From Crossaster papposus (taxonomy: Eukaryota > Echinodermata > Asteroidea > Velatida > Solasteridae): 64,000 nt of DNA. Positions 1 through 10,160 of the stretch are shown here, piece by piece. Numbering within the stretch: position 1 is the stretch's first letter; each line of letters begins with the position of its first letter. Below the pieces are notes generated by a model that searched no databases, had not been told where the DNA came from, and worked only from the letters and a program-made list of their open reading frames with translations. The position numbers were made by a program, and so were the translations under genes. Location of the stretch: the NCBI GenBank assembly GCA_037893245.1, contig JBAIAA010001140.1, positions 62,001 through 126,000 of the forward strand, in the 5' to 3' direction.

Positions 1-31
1 GAAATATGTAAAGGGAAAGAAGTGTGCATAA
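1..31 (+). repeat. Consensus 31-bp unit (representative copy)
   Basis: This copy begins GAAATATGTAAAGGG and ends GTGTGCATAA. Composition is 15 A, 9 G, 6 T and 1 C, so 32% GC and 77% purine, with a 13-base purine run at unit positions 10-22 and no CpG. TAA occurs at unit positions 9-11 and 29-31 on the + strand; the minus strand has no stop in any frame. Common variants are G1 to T, which creates AATAAA at the unit junction; G14 to T; one base lost at positions 6-9 (30-bp form); G15 to A; and A31 to C. The chosen phase is arbitrary. Confidence 0.97.
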
Positions 32-749
32 GAAATATGTAAAGGGAAAGAAGTGTGCATAAGAAATATGTAAAGGGAAAGAAGTGTGCATAAGAAATAT
101 GTAAAGGGAAAGAAGTGTGCATAAGAAATATGTAAAGGGAAAGAAGTGTGCATAAGAAATATGTAAAGGGAAAGAAGTGTGCATACGAAATATGTAAAGG
201 GAAAGAAGTGTGCATAAGAAATATGTAAAGGGAAAGAAGTGTGCATAAGAAATATGTAAAGGGAAAGAAGTGTGCATAAGAAATATGTAAAGGGAAAGAA
301 GTGTGCATAAGAAATATGTAAAGGGAAAGAAGTGTGCATAAGAAATATGTAAAGGGAAAGAAGTGTGCATAAGAAATATGTAAAGGGAAAGAAGTGTGCA
401 TAAGAAATATGTAAAGGGAAAGAAGTGTGCATAAGAAATATGTAAAGGGAAAGAAGTGTGCATAAGAAATATGTAAAGGGAAAGAAGTGTGCATAAGAAA
501 TATGTAAAGGGAAAGAAGTGTGCATAAGAAATATGTAAAGGGAAAGAAGTGTGCATAAGAAATATGTAAAGGGAAAGAAGTGTGCATAAGAAATATGTAA
601 AGGGAAAGAAGTGTGCATAAGAAATATGTAAAGGGAAAGAAGTGTGCATAAGAAATATGTAAAGGGAAAGAAGTGTGCATAAGAAATATGTAAAGGGAAA
701 GAAGTGTGCATAAGAAATATGTAAAGGGAAAGAAGTGTGCATAAGAAAT
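1..749 (+). repeat. 24-unit run at left edge
   Basis: Twenty-four tandem units followed by the five bases before the first spacer. Copies are almost perfect; the only change I noticed is a unit-end A to C at about 186. The run is cut by the window edge, so its true length is unknown. Confidence 0.96.
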
Positions 750-785
750 AAACACATGATGTGGGAACAAGCCCTCGAGTTAAAT
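750..785 (+). repeat. Full 36-bp spacer (first of about 125)
   Basis: The spacer interrupts a unit after its fifth base (GAAAT) and the unit resumes at ATGT. It contains AATAAA at its left junction, CACATGATGTGGGAACAAG in the middle, CTCGAG (an XhoI-type site) at 774-779, and TTAAAT at the right end. Composition is 14 A, 8 G, 7 C and 7 T, about 42% GC, without the G-over-C skew of the units. AAAT stands on both sides of a 32-bp core. Length 36 is a multiple of 3. Nearly all full copies are identical. Recurrent variants are AACAGG for AACAAG (21 copies), CACATAATG for CACATGATG (spacers starting 8974, 11976 and 14940 only), and a TCGGGAC form confined to region C. Confidence 0.95.
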
Positions 786-3266
786 ATGTAAAGGGAAAGA
801 AGTGTGCATAAGAAATATGTAAAGGGAAAGTAGTGTGCATAATAAATATGTAAAGGGAAAGAAGTGTGCATAAGAAATATGTAAAGGGAAAGTAGTGTGC
901 ATAATAAATATGTAAAGGGAAAGAAGTGTGCATAAGAAATATGTAAAGGGAAAGAAGTGTGCATAAGAAATATGTAAAGGGAAAGAAGTGTGCATAAGAA
1001 ATATGTAAAGGGAAAGAAGTGTGCATAAGAAATATGTAAAGGGAAAGTAGTGTGCATAATAAATATGTAAAGGGAAAGAAGTGTGCATAAGAAATATGTA
1101 AAGGGAAAGAAGTGTGCATAAGAAATATGTAAAGGGAAAGAAGTGTGCATAAGAAATATGTAAAGGGAAAGAAGTGTGCATAAGAAATATGTAAAGGGAA
1201 AGAAGTGTGCATAAGAAATATGTAAAGGGAAAGAAGTGTGCATAAGAAATATGCAAAGGGAAAGAAGTGTGCATAAGAAATATGTAAAGGGAAAGAAGTG
1301 TGCATAAGAAATATGTAAAGGTAAAGAAGTGTGCATAAGAAATATGTAAAGGGAAAGAAGTGTGCATAAGAAATATGTAAAGGGAAAGAAGTGTGCATAA
1401 GAAATATGTAAAGGGAAAGAAGTGTGCATAAGAAATATGTAAAGGGAAAGTAGTGTGCATAATAAATATGTAAAGGGAAAGAAGAGTGCATAATAAATAT
1501 GTAAAGGGAAAGAAGTGTGCATAAGAAATATGTAAAGGGAAAGAAGTGTGCATAAGAAATATGTAAAGGGAAAGAAGTGTGCATAAGAAATATGTAAAGG
1601 GAAAGAAGTGTGCATAAGAAATATGTAAAGGGAAAGTAGTGTGCATAATAAATATGTAAAGGGAAAGAAGAGTGCATAATAAATATGTAAAGGGAAAGAA
1701 GTGTGCATAAGAAATATGTAAAGGGAAAGAAGTGTGCATAAGAAATATGTAAAGGGAAAGAAGTGTGCATAAGAAATATGTAAAGCGAAAGAAGTGTGCA
1801 TAAGAAATATGTAAAGTGAAAGAAGTGTGCATAAGAAATATGTAAAGTGAAAGAAGTGTGCATAAGAAATATGTAAAGGGAAAGAAGTGTGCATAAGAAA
1901 TATGTAAAGGGAAAGAAGTGTGCATAAGAAATATGTAAAGGGAAAGAAGTGTGCATACGAAATATGTAAAGGGAAAGAAGTGTGCATAAGAAATATGTAA
2001 AGGGAAAGAAGTGTGCATAAGAAATATGTAAAGGGAAAGAAGTGTGCATAAGAAATATGTAAAGGGAAAGAAGTGTGCATAAGAAATATGTAAAGGGAAA
2101 GAAGTGTGCATAAGAAATATGTAAAGGGAAAGAAGTGTGCATAAGAAATATGTAAAGGGAAAGAAGTGTGCATAAGAAATATGTAAAGGGAAAGAAGTGT
2201 GCATAAGAAATATGTAAAGGGAAAGAAGTGTGCATAAGAAATATGTAAAGGGAAAGAAGTGTGCATAAGAAATATGTAAAGGGAAAGAAGTGTGCATAAG
2301 AAATATGTAAAGGGAAAGAAGTGTGCATAAGAAATATGTAAAGGGAAAGAAGTGTGCATAAGAAATATGTAAAGGGAAAGAAGTGTGCATAAGAAATATG
2401 TAAAGGGAAAGAAGTGTGCATAAGAAATATGTAAAGGGAAAGAAGTGTGCATAAGAAATATGTAAAGGGAAAGAAGTGTGCATAAGAAATATGTAAAGGG
2501 AAAGAAGTGTGCATAAGAAATATGTAAAGGGAAAGAAGTGTGCATAAGAAATATGTAAAGGGAAAGAAGTGTGCATAAGAAATATGTAAAGGGAAAGAAG
2601 TGTGCATAAGAAATATGTAAAGGGAAAGAAGTGTGCATAAGAAATATGTAAAGGGAAAGAAGTGTGCATAAGAAATATGTAAAGGGAAAGAAGTGTGCAT
2701 AAGAAATATGTAAAGGGAAAGAAGTGTGCATAAGAAATATGTAAAGGGAAAGAAGTGTGCATAAGAAATATGTAAAGGGAAAGAAGTGTGCATAAGAAAT
2801 ATGTAAAGGGAAAGAAGTGTGCATAAGAAATATGTAAAGGGAAAGAAGTGTGCATAAGAAATATGTAAAGGGAAAGAAGTGTGCATAAGAAATATGTAAA
2901 GGGAAAGAAGTGTGCATAAGAAATATGTAAATGGAAAGAAGTGTGCATAATAAATATGTAAAGGGAAAGAAGTGTGCATAATAAATATGTAAAGTGAAAG
3001 AAGTGTGCATAAGAAATATGTAAAGGGAAAGAAGTGTGCATAAGAAATATGTAAAGGGAAAGAAGTGTGCATAAGAAATATGTAAAGGGAAAGAAGTGTG
3101 CATAAGAAATATGTAAAGGGAAAGAAGTGTGCATAAGAAATATGTAAAGGGAAAGAAGTGTCCATAAGAAATATGTAAAGGGAAAGAAGTGTGCATATGA
3201 AAATTTGTAAAGAGAAAGAAGTGTGCATAAGAAATATGTAAAGGGAAAGAAGTGTGCATAAGAAAT
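786..3266 (+). repeat. 80-unit run with GAAAGTAGTG variants
   Basis: The length is 80 units plus one base. The extra base lies in a unit reading GCATATGAAAATTTG near 3195, two units before the next spacer. Between about 830 and 1680 a linked pair of changes recurs five times: GAAAGTAGTG in one unit and CATAATAAAT at its junction with the next. I did not see GAAAGTAGTG elsewhere, so it marks a local expansion. At 1786-1850 adjacent units carry AAAGCG or AAAGTG. Confidence 0.92.
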
Positions 3267-3302
3267 AAACACATGATGTGGGAACAAGCCCTCGAGTTAA
3301 AT

Positions 3303-5194
3303 ATGTAAAGGGAAAGAAGTGTGCATAAGAAATATGTAAAGGGAAAGAAGTGTGCATAAGAAATATGTAAAGGGAAAGAAGTGTGCATAAGAAATATGTA
3401 AAGGGAAAGAAGTGTGCATAAGAAATATGTAAAGGGAAAGAAGTGTGCATAATAAATATGTAAAGGGAAAGAAGTGTGCATAAGAAATATGTAAAGGGAA
3501 AGAAGTGTGCATAAGAAATATGTAAAGGGAAAGAAGTGTGCATAAGAAATATGTAGAGGGAAAGAAGTGTGCATAAGAAATATGTAGAGGGAAAGAAGTG
3601 TGCATAAGAAATATGTAGAGGGAAAGAAGTGTGCATAAGAAATATGTAAAGGGAAATAAGTGTGCATAAGAAATATGTAAAGGGAAAGAAGTGTGCATAA
3701 GAAATATGTAAAGGGAAAGAAGTGTGCATAAGAAATATGTAAAGGGAAAGAAGTGTGCATAAGAAATATGTAAAGGGAAAGAAGTGTGCATAAAAAAATA
3801 TGTAAAGGGAAAGAAGTGTGCATAAGAAATATGTAAAGGGAAAGAAGTGTGCATAAGAAATATGTAAAGGGAAAGAAGTGTGCATAAGAAATATGTAAAG
3901 GGAAAGAAGTGTGCATAAGAAATATGTAAAGGGAAAGAAGTGTGCATAAGAAATATGTAAAGGGAAAGAAGTGTGCATAAGAAATATGTAAAGGGAAAGA
4001 AGTGTGCATAAGAAATATGTAAAGGGAAAGAAGTGTGCATAAGAAATATGTAAAGGGAAAGAAGTGTGCATAAGAAATATGTAAAGGGAAAGAAGTGTGC
4101 ATAAGAAATATGTAAAGGGAAAGAAGTGTGCATAAGAAATATGTAAAGGGAAAGAAGTGTGCATAAGAAATATGTAAAGGGAAAGAAGTGTGCATAATAA
4201 ATATGTAAAGGGAAAGAAGTGTGCATAAGAAATATGTAAATGGAAAGAAGTGTGCATAAGAAATATGTAAAGGGAAAGAAGTGTGCATAAGAAATATGTA
4301 AAGGGAAAGAAGTGTGCATAAGAAATATGTAAAGGGAAAGAAGTGTGCATAAGAAATATGTAAAGTGAAAGAAGTGTGCATAAGAAATATGTAAAGGGAA
4401 AGAAGTGTGCATAAGAAATATGTAAAGGGAAAGAAGTGTGCATAAGAAATATGTAAAGTGAAAGAAGTGTGCATAAGAAATATGTAAAGGGAAAGAAGTG
4501 TGCATAAGAAATATGTAAAGGGAAAGAAGTGTGCATAAGAAATATGTAAAGGAAAGAAGTGTGCATAAGAAATATGTAAAGGGAAAGAAGTGTGCATAAG
4601 AAATATGTAAAGGGAAAGAAGTGTGCATAAGAAATATGTAAAGGGAAAGAAGTGTGCATAATAAATATGTAAAGGGAAAGAAGTGTGCATAATAAATATG
4701 TAAAGGGAAAGAAGTGTGCATAATAAATATGTAAAGGGAAAGAAGTGTGCATAAGAAATATGTAAAGTGAAAGAAGTGTGCATAAGAAATATGTAAAGGG
4801 AAAGAAGTGTGCATAAGAAATATGTAAAGGGAAAGAAGTGTGCATAAGAAATATGTAAAGGGAAAGAAGTGTGCATAAGAAATATGTAAAGGGAAAGAAG
4901 TGTGCATAAGAAATATGTAAAGGGAAAGAAGTGTGCATAAGAAATATGTAAAGGGAAAGAAGTGTGCATAAGAAATATGTAAAGGGAAAGAAGTGTGCAT
5001 AAGAAATATGTAAAGGGAAAGAAGTGTGCATAAGAAATATGTAAAGGGAAAGAAGTGTGCATAAGAAATATGTAAAGGGAAAGAAGTGTGCATAAGAAAT
5101 ATGTAAAGGGAAAGAAGTGTGCATATGAAAATTTGTAAAGGGAAAGAAGTGTGCATAAGAAATATGTAAAGGGAAAGAAGTGTGCATAAGAAAT
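3303..5194 (+). repeat. 61-unit run
   Basis: Sixty-one units between the spacers starting at 3267 and 5195, with small compensating indels: an added A near 3790, a lost G near 4550, and an added base in the ATTTG unit near 5125. Three consecutive units with GTAGAGGG lie at about 3550-3620. Three consecutive units with the CATAATAAAT junction lie at about 4658-4735, a pattern repeated in later long runs. Confidence 0.92.
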
Positions 5195-5572
5195 AAACAC
5201 ATGATGTGGGAACAAGCCCTCGAGTTAAATATGTAAAGGGAAAGAAGTGTGCATAAGAAATATGTAAAGGGAAAGAAGTGTGCATAAGAAATATGTAAAG
5301 GGAAAGAAGTGTGCATAAGAAATATGTAAAGGGAAAGAAGTGTGCATAAGAAATATGTAAAGGGAAAGAAGTGTGCATAAGAAATATGTAAAGGGAAAGA
5401 AGTGTGCATAAGAAATATGTAAAGGGAAAGAAGTGTGCATAAGAAATATGTAAAGGGAAAGAAGTGTGCATAAGAAATATGTAAAGGGAAAGAAGTGTGC
5501 ATATGAAAATTTGTAAAGGGAAAGAAGTGTGCATAAGAAATATGTAAAGGGAAAGAAGTGTGCATAAGAAAT
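5195..5572 (+). repeat. 378-bp module: spacer plus 11 units (copy 1 of 3)
   Basis: A full spacer followed by 11 units, one of them the 32-bp ATTTG form two units before the next spacer. The same 378-bp module occurs at 7097-7474 and 10161-10538 with no differences that I can see. It is the smallest clear higher-order module of region A. Confidence 0.92.
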
Positions 5573-7096
5573 AAACACATGATGTGGGAACAAGCCCTCG
5601 AGTTAAATATGTAAAGGGAAAGAAGTGTGCATAAGAAATATGTAAAGGGAAAGAAGTGTGCATAAGAAATATGTAAAGGGAAAGAAGTGTGCATAAGAAA
5701 TATGTAAAGGGAAAGAAGTGTGCATAAGAAATATGTAAAGGGAAAGAAGTGTGCATAAGAAATATGTAAAGGGAAAGAAGTGTGCATAAGAAATATGTAA
5801 AGGGAAAGAAGTGTGCATAAGAAATATGTAAAGGGAAAGAAGTGTGCATAAGAAATATGTAAAGGGAAAGAAGTGTGCATAAGAAATATGTAAAGGGAAA
5901 GAAGTGTGCATAAGAAATATGTAAAGGGAAAGAAGTGTGCATAAGAAATATGTAAAGGGAAAGAAGTGTGCATAAGAAATATGTAAAGGGAAAGAAGTGT
6001 GCATAAGAAATATGTAAAGGGAAAGAAGTGTGCATAAGAAATATGTAAAGGGAAAGAAGTGTGCATAAGAAATATGTAAAGGGAAAGAAGTGTGCATAAG
6101 AAATATGTAAAGGTAAAGAAGTGTGCATAAGAAATATGTAAAGGGAAAGAAGTGTGCATAAGAAATATGTAAAGGGAAAGAAGTGTGCATAAGAAATATG
6201 TAAAGGGAAAGAAGTGTGCATAAGAAATATGTAAAGGGAAAGAAGTGTGCATAAGAAATATGTAAAGGGAAAGAAGTGTGCATAAGAAATATGTAAAGGG
6301 AAAGAAGTGTGCATAAGAAATATGTAAAGGGAAAGAAGTGTGCATAATAAATATGTAAAGGGAAAGAAGTGTGCATAAGAAATATGTAAAGGGAAAGAAG
6401 TGTGCATAAGAAATATGTAAAGGGAAAGAAGTGTGCATAAGAAATATGTAAAGGAAAGAAGTGTGCATAAGAAATATGTAAAGGGAAAGAAGTGTGCATA
6501 AGAAATATGTAAAGGGAAAGAAGTGTGCATAAGAAATATGTAAAGGGAAAGAAGTGTGCATAATAAATATGTAAAGGGAAAGAAGTGTGCATAATAAATA
6601 TGTAAAGGGAAAGAAGTGTGCATAATAAATATGTAAAGGGAAAGAAGTGTGCATAAGAAATATGTAAAGTGAAAGAAGTGTGCATAAGAAATATGTAAAG
6701 GGAAAGAAGTGTGCATAAGAAATATGTAAAGGGAAAGAAGTGTGCATAGGAAATATGTAAAGGGAAAGAAGTGTGCATAAGAAATATGTAAAGGGAAAGA
6801 AGTGTGCATAAGAAATATGTAAAGGGAAAGAAGTGTGCATAAGAAATATGTAAAGGGAAAGAAGTGTGCATAAGAAATATGTAAAGGGAAAGAAGTGTGC
6901 ATAAGAAATATGTAAAGGGAAAGAAGTGTGCATACGAAATATGTAAAGGGAAAGAAGTGTGCATAAGAAATATGTAAAGGGAAAGAAGTGTGCATAAGAA
7001 ATATGTAAAGGGAAAGAAGTGTGCATATGAAAATTTGTAAAGGGAAAGAAGTGTGCATAAGAAATATGTAAAGGGAAAGAAGTGTGCATAAGAAAT
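5573..7096 (+). repeat. Spacer plus 48-unit run
   Basis: The run is exactly 48 x 31 bp because a one-base loss near 6453 offsets the one-base gain in the ATTTG unit near 7025. It contains a triplet of CATAATAAAT junctions near 6560-6630 followed by a GTGAAAG unit, the same order as in the previous run at 4658-4760. The two runs are therefore related by duplication. Confidence 0.9.
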
Positions 7097-9257
7097 AAAC
7101 ACATGATGTGGGAACAAGCCCTCGAGTTAAATATGTAAAGGGAAAGAAGTGTGCATAAGAAATATGTAAAGGGAAAGAAGTGTGCATAAGAAATATGTAA
7201 AGGGAAAGAAGTGTGCATAAGAAATATGTAAAGGGAAAGAAGTGTGCATAAGAAATATGTAAAGGGAAAGAAGTGTGCATAAGAAATATGTAAAGGGAAA
7301 GAAGTGTGCATAAGAAATATGTAAAGGGAAAGAAGTGTGCATAAGAAATATGTAAAGGGAAAGAAGTGTGCATAAGAAATATGTAAAGGGAAAGAAGTGT
7401 GCATATGAAAATTTGTAAAGGGAAAGAAGTGTGCATAAGAAATATGTAAAGGGAAAGAAGTGTGCATAAGAAATAAACACATGATGTGGGAACAAGCCCT
7501 CGAGTTAAATATGTAAAGGGAAAGAAGTGTGCATAAGAAATATGTAAAGGGAAAGAAGTGTGCATAAGAAATATGTAAAGGGAAAGAAGTGTGCATAAGA
7601 AATATGTAAAGGGAAAGAAGTGTGCATAAGAAATATGTAAAGGGAAAGAAGTGTGCATAAGAAATATGTAAAGGGAAAGAAGTGTGCATAAGAAATATGT
7701 AAAGGGAAGGAAGTGTGCATAAGAAATATGTAAAGGGAAAGAAGTGTGCATAAGAAATATGTAAAGGGAAAGAAGTGTGCATAAGAAATATGTAAAGGGA
7801 AAGAAGTGTGCATAAGAAATATGTAAAGGGAAAGAAGTGTGCATAAGAAATATGTAAAGGGAAAGAAGTGTGCATAAGAAATATGTAAAGGGAAAGAAGT
7901 GTGCATAAGAAATATGTAAAGGGAAAGAAGTGTGCATAAGAAATATGTAAAGGGAAAGAAGTGTGCATAATAAATATGTAAAGGGAAAGAAGTGTGCATA
8001 ATAAATATGTAAAGGGAAAGAAGTGTGCATAAGAAATATGTAAAGTGAAAGAAGTGTGCATAAGAAATATGTAAAGGGAAAGAAGTGTGCATAAGAAATA
8101 TGTAAAGGGAAAGAAGTGTGCATAAGAAATATGTAAAGGGAAAGAAGTGTGCATAAGAAATATGTAAAGGGAAAGAAGTGTGCATAAGAAATATGTAAAG
8201 GGAAAGAAGTGTGCATAAGAAATATGTAAAGGGAAAGAAGTGTGCATAAGAAATATGTAAAGGGAAAGAAGTGTGCATAAGAAATATGTAAAGGGAAAGA
8301 AGTGTGCATAAGAAATATGTAAAGGGAAAGAAGTGTGCATAAGAAATATGTAAAGGGAAAGAAGTGTGCATAAGAAATATGTAAAGGGAAAGAAGTGTGC
8401 ATATGAAAATTTGTAAAGGGAAAGAAGTGTGCATAAGAAATATGTAAAGGGAAAGAAGTGTGCATAAGAAATAAACACATGATGTGGGAACAAGCCCTCG
8501 AGTTAAATATGTAAAGGGAAAGAAGTGTGCATAAGAAATATGTAAAGGGAAAGAAGTGTGCATAAGAAATATGTAAAGGGAAAGAAGTGTGCATAAGAAA
8601 TATGTAAAGGGAAAGAAGTGTGCATAATAAATATGTAAAGGGAAAGAAGTGTGCATAAGAAATATGTAAAGTGAAAGAAGTGTGCATAAGAAATATGTAA
8701 AGGGAAAGAAGTGTGCATAAGAAATATGTAAAGGGAAAGAAGTGTGCATAAGAAATATGTAAAGTGAAAGAAGTGTGCATAAGAAATATGTAAAGGGAAA
8801 GAAGTGTGCATAAGAAATATGTAAAGGGAAAGAAGTGTGCATAAGAAATATGTAAATGGAAAGAAGTGTGCATAAGAAATATGTAAAGGGAAAGAAGTGT
8901 GCATAAGAAATATGTAAAGAGAAAGAAGTGTGCATAAGTAATATGTAAAGGGAAAGAAGTGTGCATAAGAAATAAACACATAATGTGGGAACAAGCCCTC
9001 GAGTTAAATATGTAAAGGGAAAGAAGTGTGCATAAGAAATATGTAAAGGGAAAGAAGTGTGCATAAGAAATATGTAAAGGGAAAGAAGTGTGCATAAGAA
9101 ATATGTAAAGGGAAAGAAGTGTGCATAAGAAATATGTAAAGGGAAAGAAGTGTGCATAAGAAATATGTAAAGGGAGAGAAGTGTGCATGAGAAATATGTA
9201 AAGGGAAAGAAGTGTGCATAAGAAATATGTAAAGGGAAAGAAGTGTGCATAAGAAAT
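7097..9257 (+). repeat. Region A higher-order repeat, copy 1 (11-31-15-8)
   Basis: Four spacers (7097, 7475, 8473 and 8974) are followed by runs of 11, 31, 15 and 8 units. The 15-unit run carries an ordered set of marks: a CATAATAAAT junction near 8628, GTGAAAG near 8670 and 8763, AAATGG near 8857, AAAGAG near 8918 and AAGTAATATG near 8938. It then meets a spacer reading CACATAATG. The 8-unit run has CATGAGAAAT near 9188. All these marks reappear in order at 10161-12259. Confidence 0.92.
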
Positions 9258-10160
9258 AAACACATGATGTGGGAACAAGCCCTCGAGTTAAATATGTAAA
9301 GGGAAAGAAGTGTGCATAAGAAATATGTAAAGGGAAAGAAGTGTGCATAAGAAATATGTAAAGGGAAAGAAGTGTGCATAAGAAATATGTAAAGGGAAAG
9401 AAGTGTGCATAAGAAATATGTAAAGGGAAAGAAGTGTGCATAAGAAATATGTAAAGGGAAAGAAGTGTGCATAAGAAATATGTAAAGGGAAAAAAGTGTG
9501 CATAAGAAATAATAAAGGGAAAGAAGTGTGCATAAGAAATAATAAAGGGAAAGAAGTGTGCATAAGAAATATGTAAAGGGAAAGAAGTGTGCATAAGAAA
9601 TATGTAAAGGGAAAAAAGTGTGCATAAGAAATATGTAAAGGAAAAGAAGTGTGCATAAGAAATATGTAAAGGGAAAGAAGTGTGCATAAGAAATATCTAA
9701 AGGGAAAGAAGTGTGCATAAGAAATATGTAAAGGGAAAGAATTGTGCATAAGACATATGTAAAGGGAAAGAAGTGTGCATAAGAAATATGTAAAGGGAAA
9801 GAAGTGTGCATAAGAAATATGTAAAGGGAAAGAAGTGTGCATAAGAAATATGTAAAGGGAAAGAAGTGTGCATAAGAAATATGTAAAGGGAAAGAAGTGT
9901 GCATAAGAAATATGTAAAGGGAAAGAAGTGTGCATAAGAAATATGTAAAGGGAAAGAAGTGTGCATAAGAAATATGTAAAGGGAAAGAAGTGTGCATACG
10001 AAATATGTAAAGGGAAAGAAGTGTGCATAAGAAATATGTAAAGGGAAAGAAGTGTGCATAAGAAATATGTAAAGGGAAAGAAGTGTGCATATGAAAATTT
10101 GTAAAGGGAAAGAAGTGTGCATAAGAAATATGTAAAGGGAAAGAAGTGTGCATAAGAAAT
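9258..10160 (+). repeat. Spacer plus 28-unit run with two 30-bp units
   Basis: Two adjacent 30-bp units sit at 9506 and 9536. They are followed by GGAAAAAAG (9613), AAAGGAAAAG (9640), ATATCTAAAG (9695), GAATTGTGC with CATAAGACAT (9741-9755), and CATACGAAAT near 10008. The double 30-bp unit, AAAGGAAAAG and the GAATTGTGC/AAGACAT pair recur in the same order at about 12570-12820, so this run and the start of the 67-unit run share an ancestor. Confidence 0.9.
9506..9535 (+). repeat. 30-bp unit variant (AATAATAAAGG)
   Basis: This unit has GAAATAATAAAGG in place of GAAATATGTAAAGG, one base shorter. It explains most run lengths that fall one short of a multiple of 31. About 30 copies occur, typically once or twice per long run, for example at 9506 and 9536, then near 12570, 19580, 22674, 23836, 25467, 26121, 28516, 29676, 31308, 33595, 36508, 42213, 44970, 48099, 51329, 54641, 56741, 58841, 61002 and 63554. 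In regions B-E its place within a run is a reliable marker for aligning HOR copies. Confidence 0.9.

Noticed and set aside
1-31. Hairpin, tRNA or other RNA gene in the unit
   Set aside because: The unit has one C and mostly purines, so no stable stem is possible beyond four-base palindromes such as TGCA and ATAT.
750-785. CENP-B box in the spacer, implying a centromere
   Set aside because: The spacer's only CpG sits in CTCGAG and does not fit the TTCG-to-CGGG box. Some region C spacers have TCGGGAC but without the left half. Centromere function cannot be inferred.
750-785. Spacer as a transposon or SINE fragment
   Set aside because: It is only 36 bp, with no terminal inverted repeats, no promoter boxes and no tail. 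The AAAT flanks are too short and AT-rich to count as proof of insertion.
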